From Acidovorax sp. Leaf191 (GTDB lineage: Bacteria; Pseudomonadota; Gammaproteobacteria; Burkholderiales; Burkholderiaceae_C), in the NCBI RefSeq assembly GCF_001424425.1, contig NZ_LMPT01000012.1, positions 114,601-178,600 on the forward strand: a DNA stretch of 64,000 bases. The letters are read 5' to 3'. This document shows, in pieces, positions 20,181 to 27,792 of this stretch. A program made the position numbers and the translations under genes. Under the pieces are notes generated by a model. That model saw only the letters and a list, made by a program, of their open reading frames with translations, was not told the origin of the DNA and did no database searches. The first letter of the stretch is position 1. Each line of letters opens with the position of its first letter.

Positions 20181-20633
20181 TCACTGCCAGCTGCCGATGT
20201 CCGCGTCCTTGCCTTCGCCGCCGGACTGGCCGTCCGCGCCGAACGACATCACGTCGATCTCGCCCTTGATGCCGGGATTCAGGTACTGGTAAGGGCGGCC
20301 CCAGGGGTCGTTGGGCAGCTTCTCCAGATAGAGCTTCCAGTTGTTGGGCACGGGGCCGGCCGAGGGCTTGATGATCAGCGACTGCAGTCCCTGTTCGGCC
20401 GTAGGGTAGCGCTGGTTGTCCAGGCGGTACAGCTTGAGCGCCTGCATGATGTTGGTGATGTCGGTGCGCGCGGCGGTGACACGCGCATCGTCGGCGCGTT
20501 CGAGCACATTGGGCACGATGAGGGCGGCCAGCACGCCGATGATGACGAGCACCACCATCAGCTCGATGAGGGTGAAGCCCCGGGCCACACTGCGGCGGGC
20601 GGAGCGCAAGAGGAGAGGAAAGGAAGTGTTCAC
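20181..20633 (-). CDS. gspG: Type II secretion major pseudopilin GspG
   Basis: 150 residues from the GTG at 20633 (VNTSFPLLLRSARRSVARGF), with GAGAGA at proper distance upstream. An ATG at 20672 would leave only nine bases to the divergent gspC, so it is less likely. Prepilin motif RGFTLIELMVVLVIIGVLAAL is followed by the conserved major-pseudopilin body: LYRLDNQRYPTAEQGLQSL, NDPWGRPYQYLNPG and the calcium-site end region with FGADGQSGGEGKDADI. It is polymerised into the pseudopilus shaft and is the first gene of the minus-strand operon. Confidence 0.97.
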   Translation of the reverse strand: MNTSFPLLLRSARRSVARGFTLIELMVVLVIIGVLAALIVPNVLERADDARVTAARTDITNIMQALKLYRLDNQRYPTAEQGLQSLIIKPSAGPVPNNWKLYLEKLPNDPWGRPYQYLNPGIKGEIDVMSFGADGQSGGEGKDADIGSWQ

Positions 20634-20681
20634 TGCTGGCGGTCTCTCGGATGGTCGGATCGCGTGAATCATAATCCCCGC

Positions 20682-21137
20682 ATGGTGACCAATTCACACA
20701 GCAAATGGGGCGTGCGCCTGGGGACTCTGGCGCTTTGGGCGGCGGCGGGCGCCAGCGTGGTGTTCTGGGGCATGCGCCTGTCGGCACCGGCCGCGGGTAC
20801 GGCGGCGCCCGTGGTGCTCCCGGCCGCCGTCGCGCCCGACGCGCAGGCGCTGGCCCGCCTGCTGGGCGCCATGCCTTCGGCGGCGGGGGCCGCGCCCGCT
20901 GCGCCGGTAGCCACACTGGCCAGCCGGTTCTCGCTGATCGGCGTTCTGTCGGGCCGCGCCAGCGGCGGCGGCGCGGCGCTGATCGTGGTGGATGGCAAGC
21001 CCGCCAAGCCCTTCCGGGTGGGGGCCGCGGTGGACGAAGGGCTGGTGCTGCAGGCGCTGGGCCCGCGCCAGGCGCAGTTGGGCGGCTCGATGGATGGCCC
21101 GGCCACGCTCACGCTGGACATGCCGCTCAAGAATTGA
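20682..21137 (+). CDS. gspC: Type II secretion protein GspC
   Basis: 151 residues. Short N-terminus, one membrane helix (about residues 14-31) and a periplasmic homology region with LASRFSLIGVLSGRASGGGAA and VVDGKPAKPFRVG, the hallmark of GspC. It connects the inner-membrane platform to the N0 domain of GspD. It lacks a C-terminal PDZ or coiled coil, as is common in short betaproteobacterial GspC. It is transcribed divergently from gspG, with about 48 bases between the starts that must hold both promoters. Confidence 0.9.
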   Translation: MVTNSHSKWGVRLGTLALWAAAGASVVFWGMRLSAPAAGTAAPVVLPAAVAPDAQALARLLGAMPSAAGAAPAAPVATLASRFSLIGVLSGRASGGGAALIVVDGKPAKPFRVGAAVDEGLVLQALGPRQAQLGGSMDGPATLTLDMPLKN

Positions 21138-21206
21138 CGCGGGTGCAAGAACGCGTAAAAGCGTTCCAGTGTGCTGCTTTCCCCTCGAGCACCTGGGTGC
21201 AGCCGC

Positions 21207-21842
21207 TCAGGTCAATCCCAAAGTCTCCCATTCCCCCCAGCCGGGCGCTGCCACGGGCCATTCGTCTGACCGCGGTAGTGCACTGCCGTGGGCGCGCAGC
21301 CAGGCCACGCAGCGGATCACCCCGGCGTGCGTGATCCACACCACATCCGACACGGTGCCGCTCGCGGATGGGACATGGACGTGGTCCACATGGCTGGCGG
21401 CAGGGCTGCCGTCGGCGCCCAGCGCCGCGGCCACGCGCTGCAGCACGGAGGCCAGGTTGTCGCCGCCGCCCGGGCGGTAGCGGGCGAAGTCGGCGGTCCA
21501 CGCATCGATCTCCGCACGGGCGATGGCGTCCCAGGCCTGGCCTTCCCAGGCGCCAAAATCCATTTCGACCAGCCGTGCGTCGGGTTTTGATGTGAGATCG
21601 GGTCGCAGCGCTTGCAGGCTGCGCGCCAGCTGCTCACATCTTTGTAGCGTGGAGTGGTGCACACGCGCCTGGCCGGGCAGGGCGGCCGCCAGGCGTGCTG
21701 CCGCGGCGTGTGTCGCTGCGGCGTCGGCAGGTACATCCAGCGCCCCGTAGCAGGTGCCGGGTGCCACCAGCGGCTGGGCGTGGCGCACCAGCCAGAGGCG
21801 GGGGCCGCGTACGGCGGCCGTGCCGGTCTGTGGATGTTTCAC
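21207..21842 (-). CDS. cobC: Alpha-ribazole phosphatase / histidine phosphatase CobC
   Basis: 211 residues from a GTG at 21842 that overlaps the cobS stop (GTGA, 21839-21842). The catalytic motif LWLVRHAQP near the N-terminus supplies the phospho-accepting His; the second His is in WITHAGVIR, and EMDFGAWEG is another family block. It removes phosphate from alpha-ribazole 5'-phosphate or adenosylcobalamin 5'-phosphate in the late cobalamin pathway. The cobS coupling supports that role over a general phosphoglycerate-mutase function. The 69-base convergent gap to gspC contains only a short GAACGC/GCGTTC stem. Confidence 0.88.
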   Translation of the reverse strand: MKHPQTGTAAVRGPRLWLVRHAQPLVAPGTCYGALDVPADAAATHAAAARLAAALPGQARVHHSTLQRCEQLARSLQALRPDLTSKPDARLVEMDFGAWEGQAWDAIARAEIDAWTADFARYRPGGGDNLASVLQRVAAALGADGSPAASHVDHVHVPSASGTVSDVVWITHAGVIRCVAWLRAHGSALPRSDEWPVAAPGWGEWETLGLT

Positions 21843-22645
21843 ATCCAGCGCAGGGCCAGCGCTGCGCCCAGGTAAAAGCCGATCTCGCTGACCTGCTGCG
21901 TGGCGCCCAGGCAGTCGCCGGTAAAGCCCTGCAGCCGGCGCGCAAACCAGCGCGCCATCCAGGCCGCCGACACGCCACTCAATGCGATGGAGGCCGTCAG
22001 ATAGACCGCTGGCTGGGCATACGCCACCAGCGCCAACGGCACCAGGCACCAGGCTAAGGCAGCGGCCAGTGCGCCACCCGAGATCTGGTCGGCCAGCGGC
22101 TTGCTCTTGGAGCGGGCCGTGTGGCCCACATGCGGCAGGCTGCGCACGATGAACAGCGGCCACAGGCGCGACAGCACATGCGCGCCCACCAGGGCCGACG
22201 TGGCGGCCAGCAGGCCGTGGGCGCCCAGCAGCGCCAGCAGGCTGAGCTTGGCGAGCAGGGCCAGCACCAGCGCCATGGCACCGTAGGCCCCGATGCGCGA
22301 GTCTTTCATGATGTCGAGCGCGCGCTCCCGGTCGGCACTGCCGCCCAGGCCGTCGGCCACATCGGCCAGCCCGTCTTCATGGAAGCCGCCCGTCATCAGC
22401 ACGGTGGCCACCGTGCACAGCACCGCCGCCACGGCGGGGGCCCACGGGCTGGGAGCCAGCGCCCAGTGCAGGGCCGCATAGACGGCCATCGACAGCAGCG
22501 CCGCCAGCCAGCCGATGCCCGGAAAGTGCGCCGCGCTGGCGCGCAACATGGCGGGGCTGAAGCCCACCCAGTCGGCCAGCCGGCCGGTGACCGGAATGCG
22601 GGTGAAGAACTGCACGGCCAGCAGGTAGTGGCGCAGGGCTTGCAT
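21839..22645 (-). CDS. cobS: Adenosylcobinamide-GDP ribazoletransferase CobS
   Basis: 268 residues, integral membrane protein with several hydrophobic helices. It joins adenosylcobinamide-GDP and alpha-ribazole (phosphate) to make cobalamin or its phosphate. The Asp-rich signature GGFHEDGLADVADGLGG is present, with family blocks QFFTRIPV near the start and KDSRIGAYGA. Start ATG at 22645 (MQALRHYLLAVQFFTRIPV). It is paired with cobC by overlap; no other cobalamin gene is seen here. Confidence 0.95.
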   Translation of the reverse strand: MQALRHYLLAVQFFTRIPVTGRLADWVGFSPAMLRASAAHFPGIGWLAALLSMAVYAALHWALAPSPWAPAVAAVLCTVATVLMTGGFHEDGLADVADGLGGSADRERALDIMKDSRIGAYGAMALVLALLAKLSLLALLGAHGLLAATSALVGAHVLSRLWPLFIVRSLPHVGHTARSKSKPLADQISGGALAAALAWCLVPLALVAYAQPAVYLTASIALSGVSAAWMARWFARRLQGFTGDCLGATQQVSEIGFYLGAALALRWM

Positions 22646-22675
22646 GGCGTGCGTGACCTGGAGTGCGGTGGGGGT

Positions 22676-22735
22676 TTGCTACAATTTTTATAGCTTCTAG
22701 CGCTTGTCTATCAAGCGGTAGAGGCCATTTTTGTG
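22676..22735. repeat. Comamonadaceae palindromic repeat (copy downstream of ilvA)
   Basis: TTGCTACAATTTTTATAGC followed by the inverted pair CTAGCGCTTGT / CAAGCGGTAG and AGGCCATTTTTG. It occupies almost the whole cobS-ilvA gap and ends two bases before the ilvA stop codon (minus strand). Related copies lie at 46600-46658 and 54950-55006, with a partial one at 8598-8632. The hairpin could help end ilvA transcription. Confidence 0.85.
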
Positions 22736-22737
22736 CA

Positions 22738-24297
22738 TTATTTGGAGCGCAGGAACAGGCGGTAGGCCGGGTTCAGCGTCTCTTCCACATACGGGTAGCC
22801 CAGCGTGGCCAGGAAGGCGTCGAACGCGGCCTTGTCCTCGGCGGGCACCTGCATGCCCACGAGGATGCGGCCATAGTCGGCGCCCTGGTTGCGGTAGTGG
22901 AACAGGCTGATGTTCCAGGTGGGCTGCATCAGGCTCAGGAACTTGAGCAGCGCGCCGGGGCGCTCGGGGAAGGTGAAGCGCATCAGCCGCTCGTCCTGCG
23001 CCAGTGCCGAATGGCCGCCCACCAGATGGCGCAAATGCTCCTTGGCCAGCTCGTCGTGGGTGAGGTCCAGCGCCTCGAAGCCGTGGCGGCCGAAGTTGCC
23101 GGCAATCTCCGTCGACTCTCCCCGGCCGTTGGTGGTCAGGCCCACGAACACATGCGCACGGGACTCGTCGCTGATGCGGTAGATGAACTCGGTCACGTTG
23201 CGCGGGCCGCCGGGCAGGCCGCCCACCACTTCGCAAAAGCGGCGGAAGCTGCCGCGCTCCTCGGGGATGGTGACGGCGAACAGGGCTTCGCGCTCTTCCC
23301 CCACTTCGGCGCGCTCGGCCACGAAGCGCAGGCGGTCGAAGTTCATGTTGGCGCCGCACAGGATGGCGGCGTAGGTCTCGCCCGTGGTCTTGTGCTCGGC
23401 CACGTACTGCTTGATCGCCGCCACGGCCAGTGCGCCGGCGGGCTCGACGATGCTGCGCGTGTCCACGAAGATGTCCTTGATGGCTGCGCAGACGGCGTCG
23501 GTGTCCACGGTGATGAACTCGTCCACCAGGCCGCTGGCGACCCGGAAGGTCTCTTCACCCACGAGCTTGACGGCCGTGCCGTCCGAGAACAGGCCGACGT
23601 CGGGCAGCGTGACGCGCTGGTGGGCGTTGACGGACTGGATCATCGCGTCCGAGTCGTTCATCTGCACGCCGATCACCTTGATCTCGGGCCGCACGGCCTT
23701 GATGTAGTTGGCCACGCCCGAGACCAGCCCGCCGCCGCCGATGGCCACGAACACGGCGTCGAGCTGGTTGCTGCCCAGGCTTTGCAGCTGGCGCAGGATT
23801 TCCATCGCAATGGTGCCCTGGCCTGCGATCACATCCGGATCGTCGAAGGGGTGCACGAACGTGAGGCCCTGCTCCTGCTGCAGGCGGGCCGCGTGTTCGT
23901 AGGCGTCGGAGTAGCTCTCGCCGTGCAGCACCACATCGCCGCCCAGAGTGCGGACCGCATCGATCTTGAGCTGCGGTGTCGTGGTGGGCATGACGATCAC
24001 CGCGCGCGTGCCCAGCTTGTGGGCGCTCATGGCCACGCCCTGGGCATGGTTGCCAGCCGACGCGCAGATCACGCCGCGCTGCAGCTGCTCGGGCGTGAGG
24101 TGCGCCATCTTGTTGTAGGCACCGCGCAGCTTGAAGCTGAACACCGGCTGCTGGTCTTCGCGCTTCAAAAGCACCTTGTTGTGAAGGCGCCGGCTCAGGT
24201 TGTTGGCGGGCTCCAGCGCCGACTCGACGGCCACGTCGTACACGCGGGCGGTCAGGATCTTCTTGAGGTAGTCGGCGGGAGTCAGGTGCTGGGTCAT
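22738..24297 (-). CDS. ilvA: Biosynthetic threonine ammonia-lyase IlvA
   Basis: 519 residues. PLP enzyme converting threonine to 2-oxobutanoate, first step of isoleucine synthesis. Lys56 in SFKLRGAYNKM forms the Schiff base; SAGNHAQG (80-87) binds substrate; a Gly-rich phosphate loop GGGGLVSGVA is present. The C-terminal third carries two ACT-like regulatory domains (ERGSFRRFCEVVGG and ERPGALLKFLSLM), so it is the feedback-regulated long form. ATG at 24297 (MTQHLTPADY) matches the family N-terminus; an upstream ATG at 24399 lies in the leader. A terminator-like hairpin lies in that leader. Confidence 0.96.
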   Translation of the reverse strand: MTQHLTPADYLKKILTARVYDVAVESALEPANNLSRRLHNKVLLKREDQQPVFSFKLRGAYNKMAHLTPEQLQRGVICASAGNHAQGVAMSAHKLGTRAVIVMPTTTPQLKIDAVRTLGGDVVLHGESYSDAYEHAARLQQEQGLTFVHPFDDPDVIAGQGTIAMEILRQLQSLGSNQLDAVFVAIGGGGLVSGVANYIKAVRPEIKVIGVQMNDSDAMIQSVNAHQRVTLPDVGLFSDGTAVKLVGEETFRVASGLVDEFITVDTDAVCAAIKDIFVDTRSIVEPAGALAVAAIKQYVAEHKTTGETYAAILCGANMNFDRLRFVAERAEVGEEREALFAVTIPEERGSFRRFCEVVGGLPGGPRNVTEFIYRISDESRAHVFVGLTTNGRGESTEIAGNFGRHGFEALDLTHDELAKEHLRHLVGGHSALAQDERLMRFTFPERPGALLKFLSLMQPTWNISLFHYRNQGADYGRILVGMQVPAEDKAAFDAFLATLGYPYVEETLNPAYRLFLRSK

Positions 24298-24411
24298 GGC
24301 GGGCAGGCAGGCAGTGGAGCGCCGCCGGTTGGCGGGGCCCACATCATAGAGGGTGGGCTTTTGGGGGCGGAACCTGGGCTGCGTGCCGCCCGTGGCCACA
24401 AGCAGCAGGGC

Positions 24412-24444
24412 AAAAAAAAGCCCCGGGCCGTGAGGCCAGGGGCT
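24412..24444 (-). terminator. Terminator-like hairpin in the ilvA leader (possible attenuator or sRNA end)
   Basis: On the minus strand AGCCCCTGGCC, loop TCAC, GGCCCGGGGCT (10 of 11 pairs) followed by eight T residues. It lies 115 bases before the ilvA start with no minus-strand gene upstream, so it either attenuates ilvA or ends a small RNA made from the 24445-24668 region. I found no clean leader peptide with a run of Ile/Val codons. The rest of the 371-base gap 24298-24668 has no gene and must hold the divergent ilvA and osmC-like promoters. Confidence 0.7.
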
Positions 24445-24668
24445 GAATCCATCCTTTGAGGAGATGGAGGAGACAATCGGTGCGTGGCAGGCCGTGAAAG
24501 CGGAGCACTTCAGGCCGTGCCGTCTGCATCTTCAGCAATCACTGAAAAAAGCAGCGCATGTCCAGAAGTTTACCGCGAGACTTGTTGCGATGCAGCAAAA
24601 TCTGCAGCAAATTCCCGCCGCGCGGTCAATCCGTGCGAAAAAAACCACGTCATCAAGGAGAAACATCA

Positions 24669-25118
24669 ATGGAATGCACAGTCAGCTGGACCGGTGGCGC
24701 AGGAACGCGCTCGGGCATGGGCTTCGTGGCCGAGACCGGCAGCGGCCACGTCCTCACCATGGACGGCGCGCCCGATGCCGCCAACCCTGCCAACGGCGGC
24801 CAGAACCTGGCGCCCCGGCCCATGGAGACCGTGCTGGCGGGCACGGGCGGCTGCACGGCCTACGACGTGGTGCTGATCCTGAAGCGCGGCCGCCACGACG
24901 TGCGTGGCTGCAGCGTCAAGCTGACCACCGAGCGCGCACAGACCGATCCCAAGGTGTTCACCAAGATCCACATGCATTTCACGGTGACGGGCAAGGGCAT
25001 CCCGGCACCCGCCGTGGAGCGGGCCATCGCCATGAGCCACGACAAATATTGCTCGGCCAGCATCATGCTGGGCAAGACGGCGGAGATCACCACCGGTTTC
25101 GAGGTGATCGAGGCCTGA
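24669..25118 (+). CDS. OsmC/Ohr family peroxiredoxin-like protein
   Basis: 149 residues. The two family Cys are present: Cys62 in GTGGCTAYDVV and Cys128 in DKYCSASIML, the pair that reduces organic hydroperoxides in OsmC/Ohr proteins. The N-terminal part (MECTVSWTGGAG) and the central helix match the OsmC/YhfA subgroup rather than Ohr. Start ATG is well supported by AAGGAG (24655-24660). Likely cytoplasmic. It is divergent from ilvA and alone on its strand. The gap to coq7 (25119-25259) holds nothing visible. Confidence 0.9.
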   Translation: MECTVSWTGGAGTRSGMGFVAETGSGHVLTMDGAPDAANPANGGQNLAPRPMETVLAGTGGCTAYDVVLILKRGRHDVRGCSVKLTTERAQTDPKVFTKIHMHFTVTGKGIPAPAVERAIAMSHDKYCSASIMLGKTAEITTGFEVIEA

Positions 25119-25259
25119 TGGCACCGAAGCCACGGAAGCGTCGCCCGCGATGCGGATGACGCAGCCAGGGTTGGAGGCCCGTTCCTTTCTGTCCTATCCG
25201 ATTGCCAACTGGGCCACGTGGCAGATGCGCGCTGGGGGCGGCCCCGGCCCCGGACCTGC

Positions 25260-25877
25260 TCAGATGTAATGTGCGGTGGTCGTCATGACCTTGGCCGCCA
25301 CCCTCATCGCTGCGCGGGCCGGCAGCGGCAGGTCCATCGCGCCCGAGGCCCGGGCCTGGGCGGCATGGCGCTCCTCATCGTCCTTCATCCGCGCTACCAC
25401 GGCGCGCGAGGGCAGGTCTTGCTCCGGCAGCCGCTTCAAATGGCCCGCCAGATGCGCGGACACCTGTTTTTCTGTTTCCGCAACGAACCCCAGGCTGGCC
25501 CGGTCGCTGATCTTGGCCGCCACCAGACCGAGCGCGAATGCCCCCGTGAACCACAGGGGGTTGAGCAGGCTGGGCCGGGAGCCCAGCGCATCCAGGCGCT
25601 GCTGCGTCCATGCCAGATGGTCCGTCTCTTCCCGGGCGGCTTCGAGCAGGTGCGCGCGCAGACCGGCGTCGCGCGTCACCGCCGCCTGGGCCGTGTACAA
25701 AGCCTGGGCGCACACCTCCCCCACATGGTTGACGCGCATCAGGGCGCCTGCCAGCCGTTTCTGTGCAGGGTCCAGCGAGGGCTCGGCCATGCCTTGCGCT
25801 GGCGTGGGCGCGCTGGCGCGGGGTTTGGCAAAAAGCGTGCGGAGCGCGTGGTCCGCAGCGGTTAGCAAAGAATCCAT
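25260..25877 (-). CDS. coq7: Ubiquinone biosynthesis hydroxylase Coq7
   Basis: 205 residues. Di-iron carboxylate protein that hydroxylates 2-octaprenyl-3-methyl-6-methoxy-benzoquinol (or demethoxyubiquinol) late in ubiquinone synthesis at the membrane. Iron ligands are visible in [27 protein letters not shown] and [10 protein letters not shown], the E, ExxH ... E, ExxH pattern. A hydrophobic segment ([17 protein letters not shown]) fits membrane association. The ATG at 25877 ([12 protein letters not shown]) is the natural start; the frame is open further upstream but only into the porin promoter region. Confidence 0.95.
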   Translation of the reverse strand: MDSLLTAADHALRTLFAKPRASAPTPAQGMAEPSLDPAQKRLAGALMRVNHVGEVCAQALYTAQAAVTRDAGLRAHLLEAAREETDHLAWTQQRLDALGSRPSLLNPLWFTGAFALGLVAAKISDRASLGFVAETEKQVSAHLAGHLKRLPEQDLPSRAVVARMKDDEERHAAQARASGAMDLPLPARAAMRVAAKVMTTTAHYI

Positions 25878-26194
25878 GGTTGCTTTCGGATTGACAAGGG
25901 TATGGAAACACAAGTTGCATATGGATACATGTGCAGGCCCTTGTTTTTGGACTTGGCGCAAGGCGAAGAGGCCATTTTGCCGCTCCACACTTAAATGTTG
26001 CAACACTGCAACGGATTTCCCCTTTCGGGCCGATTGTGGGTGAATTCCTTTGCGAAACCCGGCCGGGTCTGGTGCAATAAGAGCAACTTCCCCACCAGGA
26101 GGTTGGCCCGGGGAACCGGCGGGACTGTGCAGGTGTGCATTCACCATAGACCCCCCGTACCGGCGCCCTATGTTTAACCTTGGAGTAACTCGCA
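25878..26194. promoter_or_regulatory. Promoter region of the porin gene, with palindromes
   Basis: No gene. TTGACA at 25891-25896 could be a -35 box with CATATG/TATGGA-type sequence 18-24 bases later, though this is far (about 300 bases) from the porin start. A perfect inverted repeat GTTGCA-acac-TGCAAC at 25997-26012 looks like an operator. The AT-rich leader ends with GGAG before the ATG at 26195. coq7 is transcribed away from this region, so it may share the promoter region. The regulator is unknown. Confidence 0.45.
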
Positions 26195-27241
26195 ATGAAA
26201 AAATCCCTGATTGCCCTGGCTGTGCTGGCTGCTTCCGGCGCTGCAATGGCTCAATCTTCCGTGACCCTGTTCGGCGTGGTTGATGCAACCTACGCTTACG
26301 GTAACGGCAGCGTCGCTAACCGTTCGCAACTGACGAACTCCGGCTACAACAGCAGCCGTCTGGGTTTCCGTGGCGTTGAAGATCTGGGTGGCGGTCTGTC
26401 TGCTTCCTTCTGGCTGGAAGCTGGCGTGAACAACGACAACGGCACCGGCGGCGTTACCAACACCAACAACCAAGCAGCTACCAGCACTGGCGGCGGCCTG
26501 ACCTTCAACCGTCGTTCGACGGTCAGCCTGAACGGCGGCTTCGGTGAACTGCGTCTGGGTCGTGACTACACTCCCCAATTCTGGAACCTGACCGTGTTCG
26601 ATCCGTTCGGCACGAACGGCGTTGGCACGACCGTGACCCAAACGGCTAACCTGGGTGGCCCAACCAACACCCGCGCTTCGAACGCCATCGGCTACTTCCT
26701 GCCAGGCAACCTGGGCGGCTTCTACGGCCAAGCACAGTACTACATGGGTGAAAACCTGAGCAACGCTGCCAACAAGAAGGACGGCAACGGCCTGGCAGCT
26801 CGCGTTGGTTACGCTAACGGCCCCATCAATGTGGCCCTGGCTCTCTCGCAAACCAAGTTCCTGAATGCAGACATCAAGAGCTGGAACCTGGGTGGTCAGT
26901 ACGATCTGGGCATGGCCAAGATCATGGCTCACTACAACCAAGACGACGTGAAGAACGGACCTGAAGGTAAGGGCTTCCTGATCGGTGGTCTGGTTCCTGT
27001 TGGCGCCGGCGAAATCCGCCTGTCGTACTCCACGTACGAAATCGAAGTCCCCGGTGCAGATCCACGTGCGAACAAGTTCGCTCTGGGTTATGTCCACAAC
27101 CTGTCGAAGCGCACTGCCGTGTACGCTACCGTTGCTGCTGTGAAGAACAAGAATGGCTCCGCCATCGCTCTGAACAACGCAGTGACCGCAGCTGGTCGTA
27201 ACTCCAGCGGTTACGACTTCGGTATCCGTCACAGCTTCTAA
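26195..27241 (+). CDS. Omp32-type outer membrane porin
   Basis: 348 residues. Signal peptide [19 protein letters not shown] is cleaved before QSSVTLFG. The mature protein has the features of the gram-negative porin family of Burkholderiales: [13 protein letters not shown], the RLGFRG block, [10 protein letters not shown]...[11 protein letters not shown] and a final aromatic residue (FGIRHSF) needed for barrel insertion. It should form a trimeric 16-strand channel, by family likely anion-selective like Omp32 of Delftia/Acidovorax. Codon choice (GGT, CGT, AAC, CTG, GCT) is much more restricted than in neighbours and the GC lower, as expected for a very abundant protein. A strong terminator follows. 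Confidence 0.95.
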   Translation: MKKSLIALAVLAASGAAMAQSSVTLFGVVDATYAYGNGSVANRSQLTNSGYNSSRLGFRGVEDLGGGLSASFWLEAGVNNDNGTGGVTNTNNQAATSTGGGLTFNRRSTVSLNGGFGELRLGRDYTPQFWNLTVFDPFGTNGVGTTVTQTANLGGPTNTRASNAIGYFLPGNLGGFYGQAQYYMGENLSNAANKKDGNGLAARVGYANGPINVALALSQTKFLNADIKSWNLGGQYDLGMAKIMAHYNQDDVKNGPEGKGFLIGGLVPVGAGEIRLSYSTYEIEVPGADPRANKFALGYVHNLSKRTAVYATVAAVKNKNGSAIALNNAVTAAGRNSSGYDFGIRHSF

Positions 27242-27283
27242 TATCAACGCTGGCTTATGGCCAGTGGAGATATCAAAGCAAAG

Positions 27284-27312
27284 AAAAAGCCACCTTCGGG
27301 TGGCTTTTTTTT
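27284..27312 (+). terminator. Intrinsic terminator of the porin gene
   Basis: 11-bp perfect stem AAAAAGCCACC / GGTGGCTTTTT with a stable TTCG tetraloop and an eight-T tract, 42 bases after the porin stop. Confidence 0.97.
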
Positions 27313-27792
27313 GTCCGTTCGAATCGTTCGGACGACGGTTCATTATTCGATGTGCATCGTCTTGGCAGGGGTGGGTTGAAGAAATGGGGTGAAGGGGTGC
27401 ACTGAATCCCCCGAATGGGGCGCTGGCGCAGGTCGCGTGGCGTCTACCGTGCTGGTTCACTGCGCCCGATGTCGGGCGCGTGAGGCCTCACTCAGAATCC
27501 GGGTAGCCGGATGTTTTTCGGTGGCATATCGGTGGTAACTCCGTGCACATCCGAGGCGGTCGAAGGTTGCCAGTACAGCGCTTTCTGTCGCTGGTGGGTC
27601 CCGATCGGAGGGATTCGCAGCGATCACATCGTCACCTCGGCGTGTTGAGCGCTCGCTGGCACCAACTTTGCATGCACTACAGGTTCAAAACGGCTTCCAT
27701 AGGCCCTTCGGGACACCCGGGATTCAGGGATTTCCCGTTGGCTATAGAGCAACCTTTACTGCATAGTAAAACTTTTAAATACAGAGGGTTCC
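27313..27792. other. Long intergenic region upstream of the peptide transporter
   Basis: 480 bases with no supportable gene; a 150-codon open frame starting at 27543 overlaps the next gene and has no family sense. Two adjoining palindromes are present: GCGCCCGA / TCGGGCGC (27462-27479) and a perfect GTGAGGCCTCAC (27480-27491). They may be regulator sites for the transporter operon. The last 80 bases become AT-rich (GCATAGTAAAACTTTTAAAT), typical of a promoter and leader. Confidence 0.5.

Noticed and set aside
24344..24538. Leader peptide for ilvA attenuation
   Set aside because: The open frame across the hairpin has a Leu-rich stretch (LLHLLK) but no Ile/Val/Thr run and no stop before the hairpin, so it is not a convincing leader peptide.
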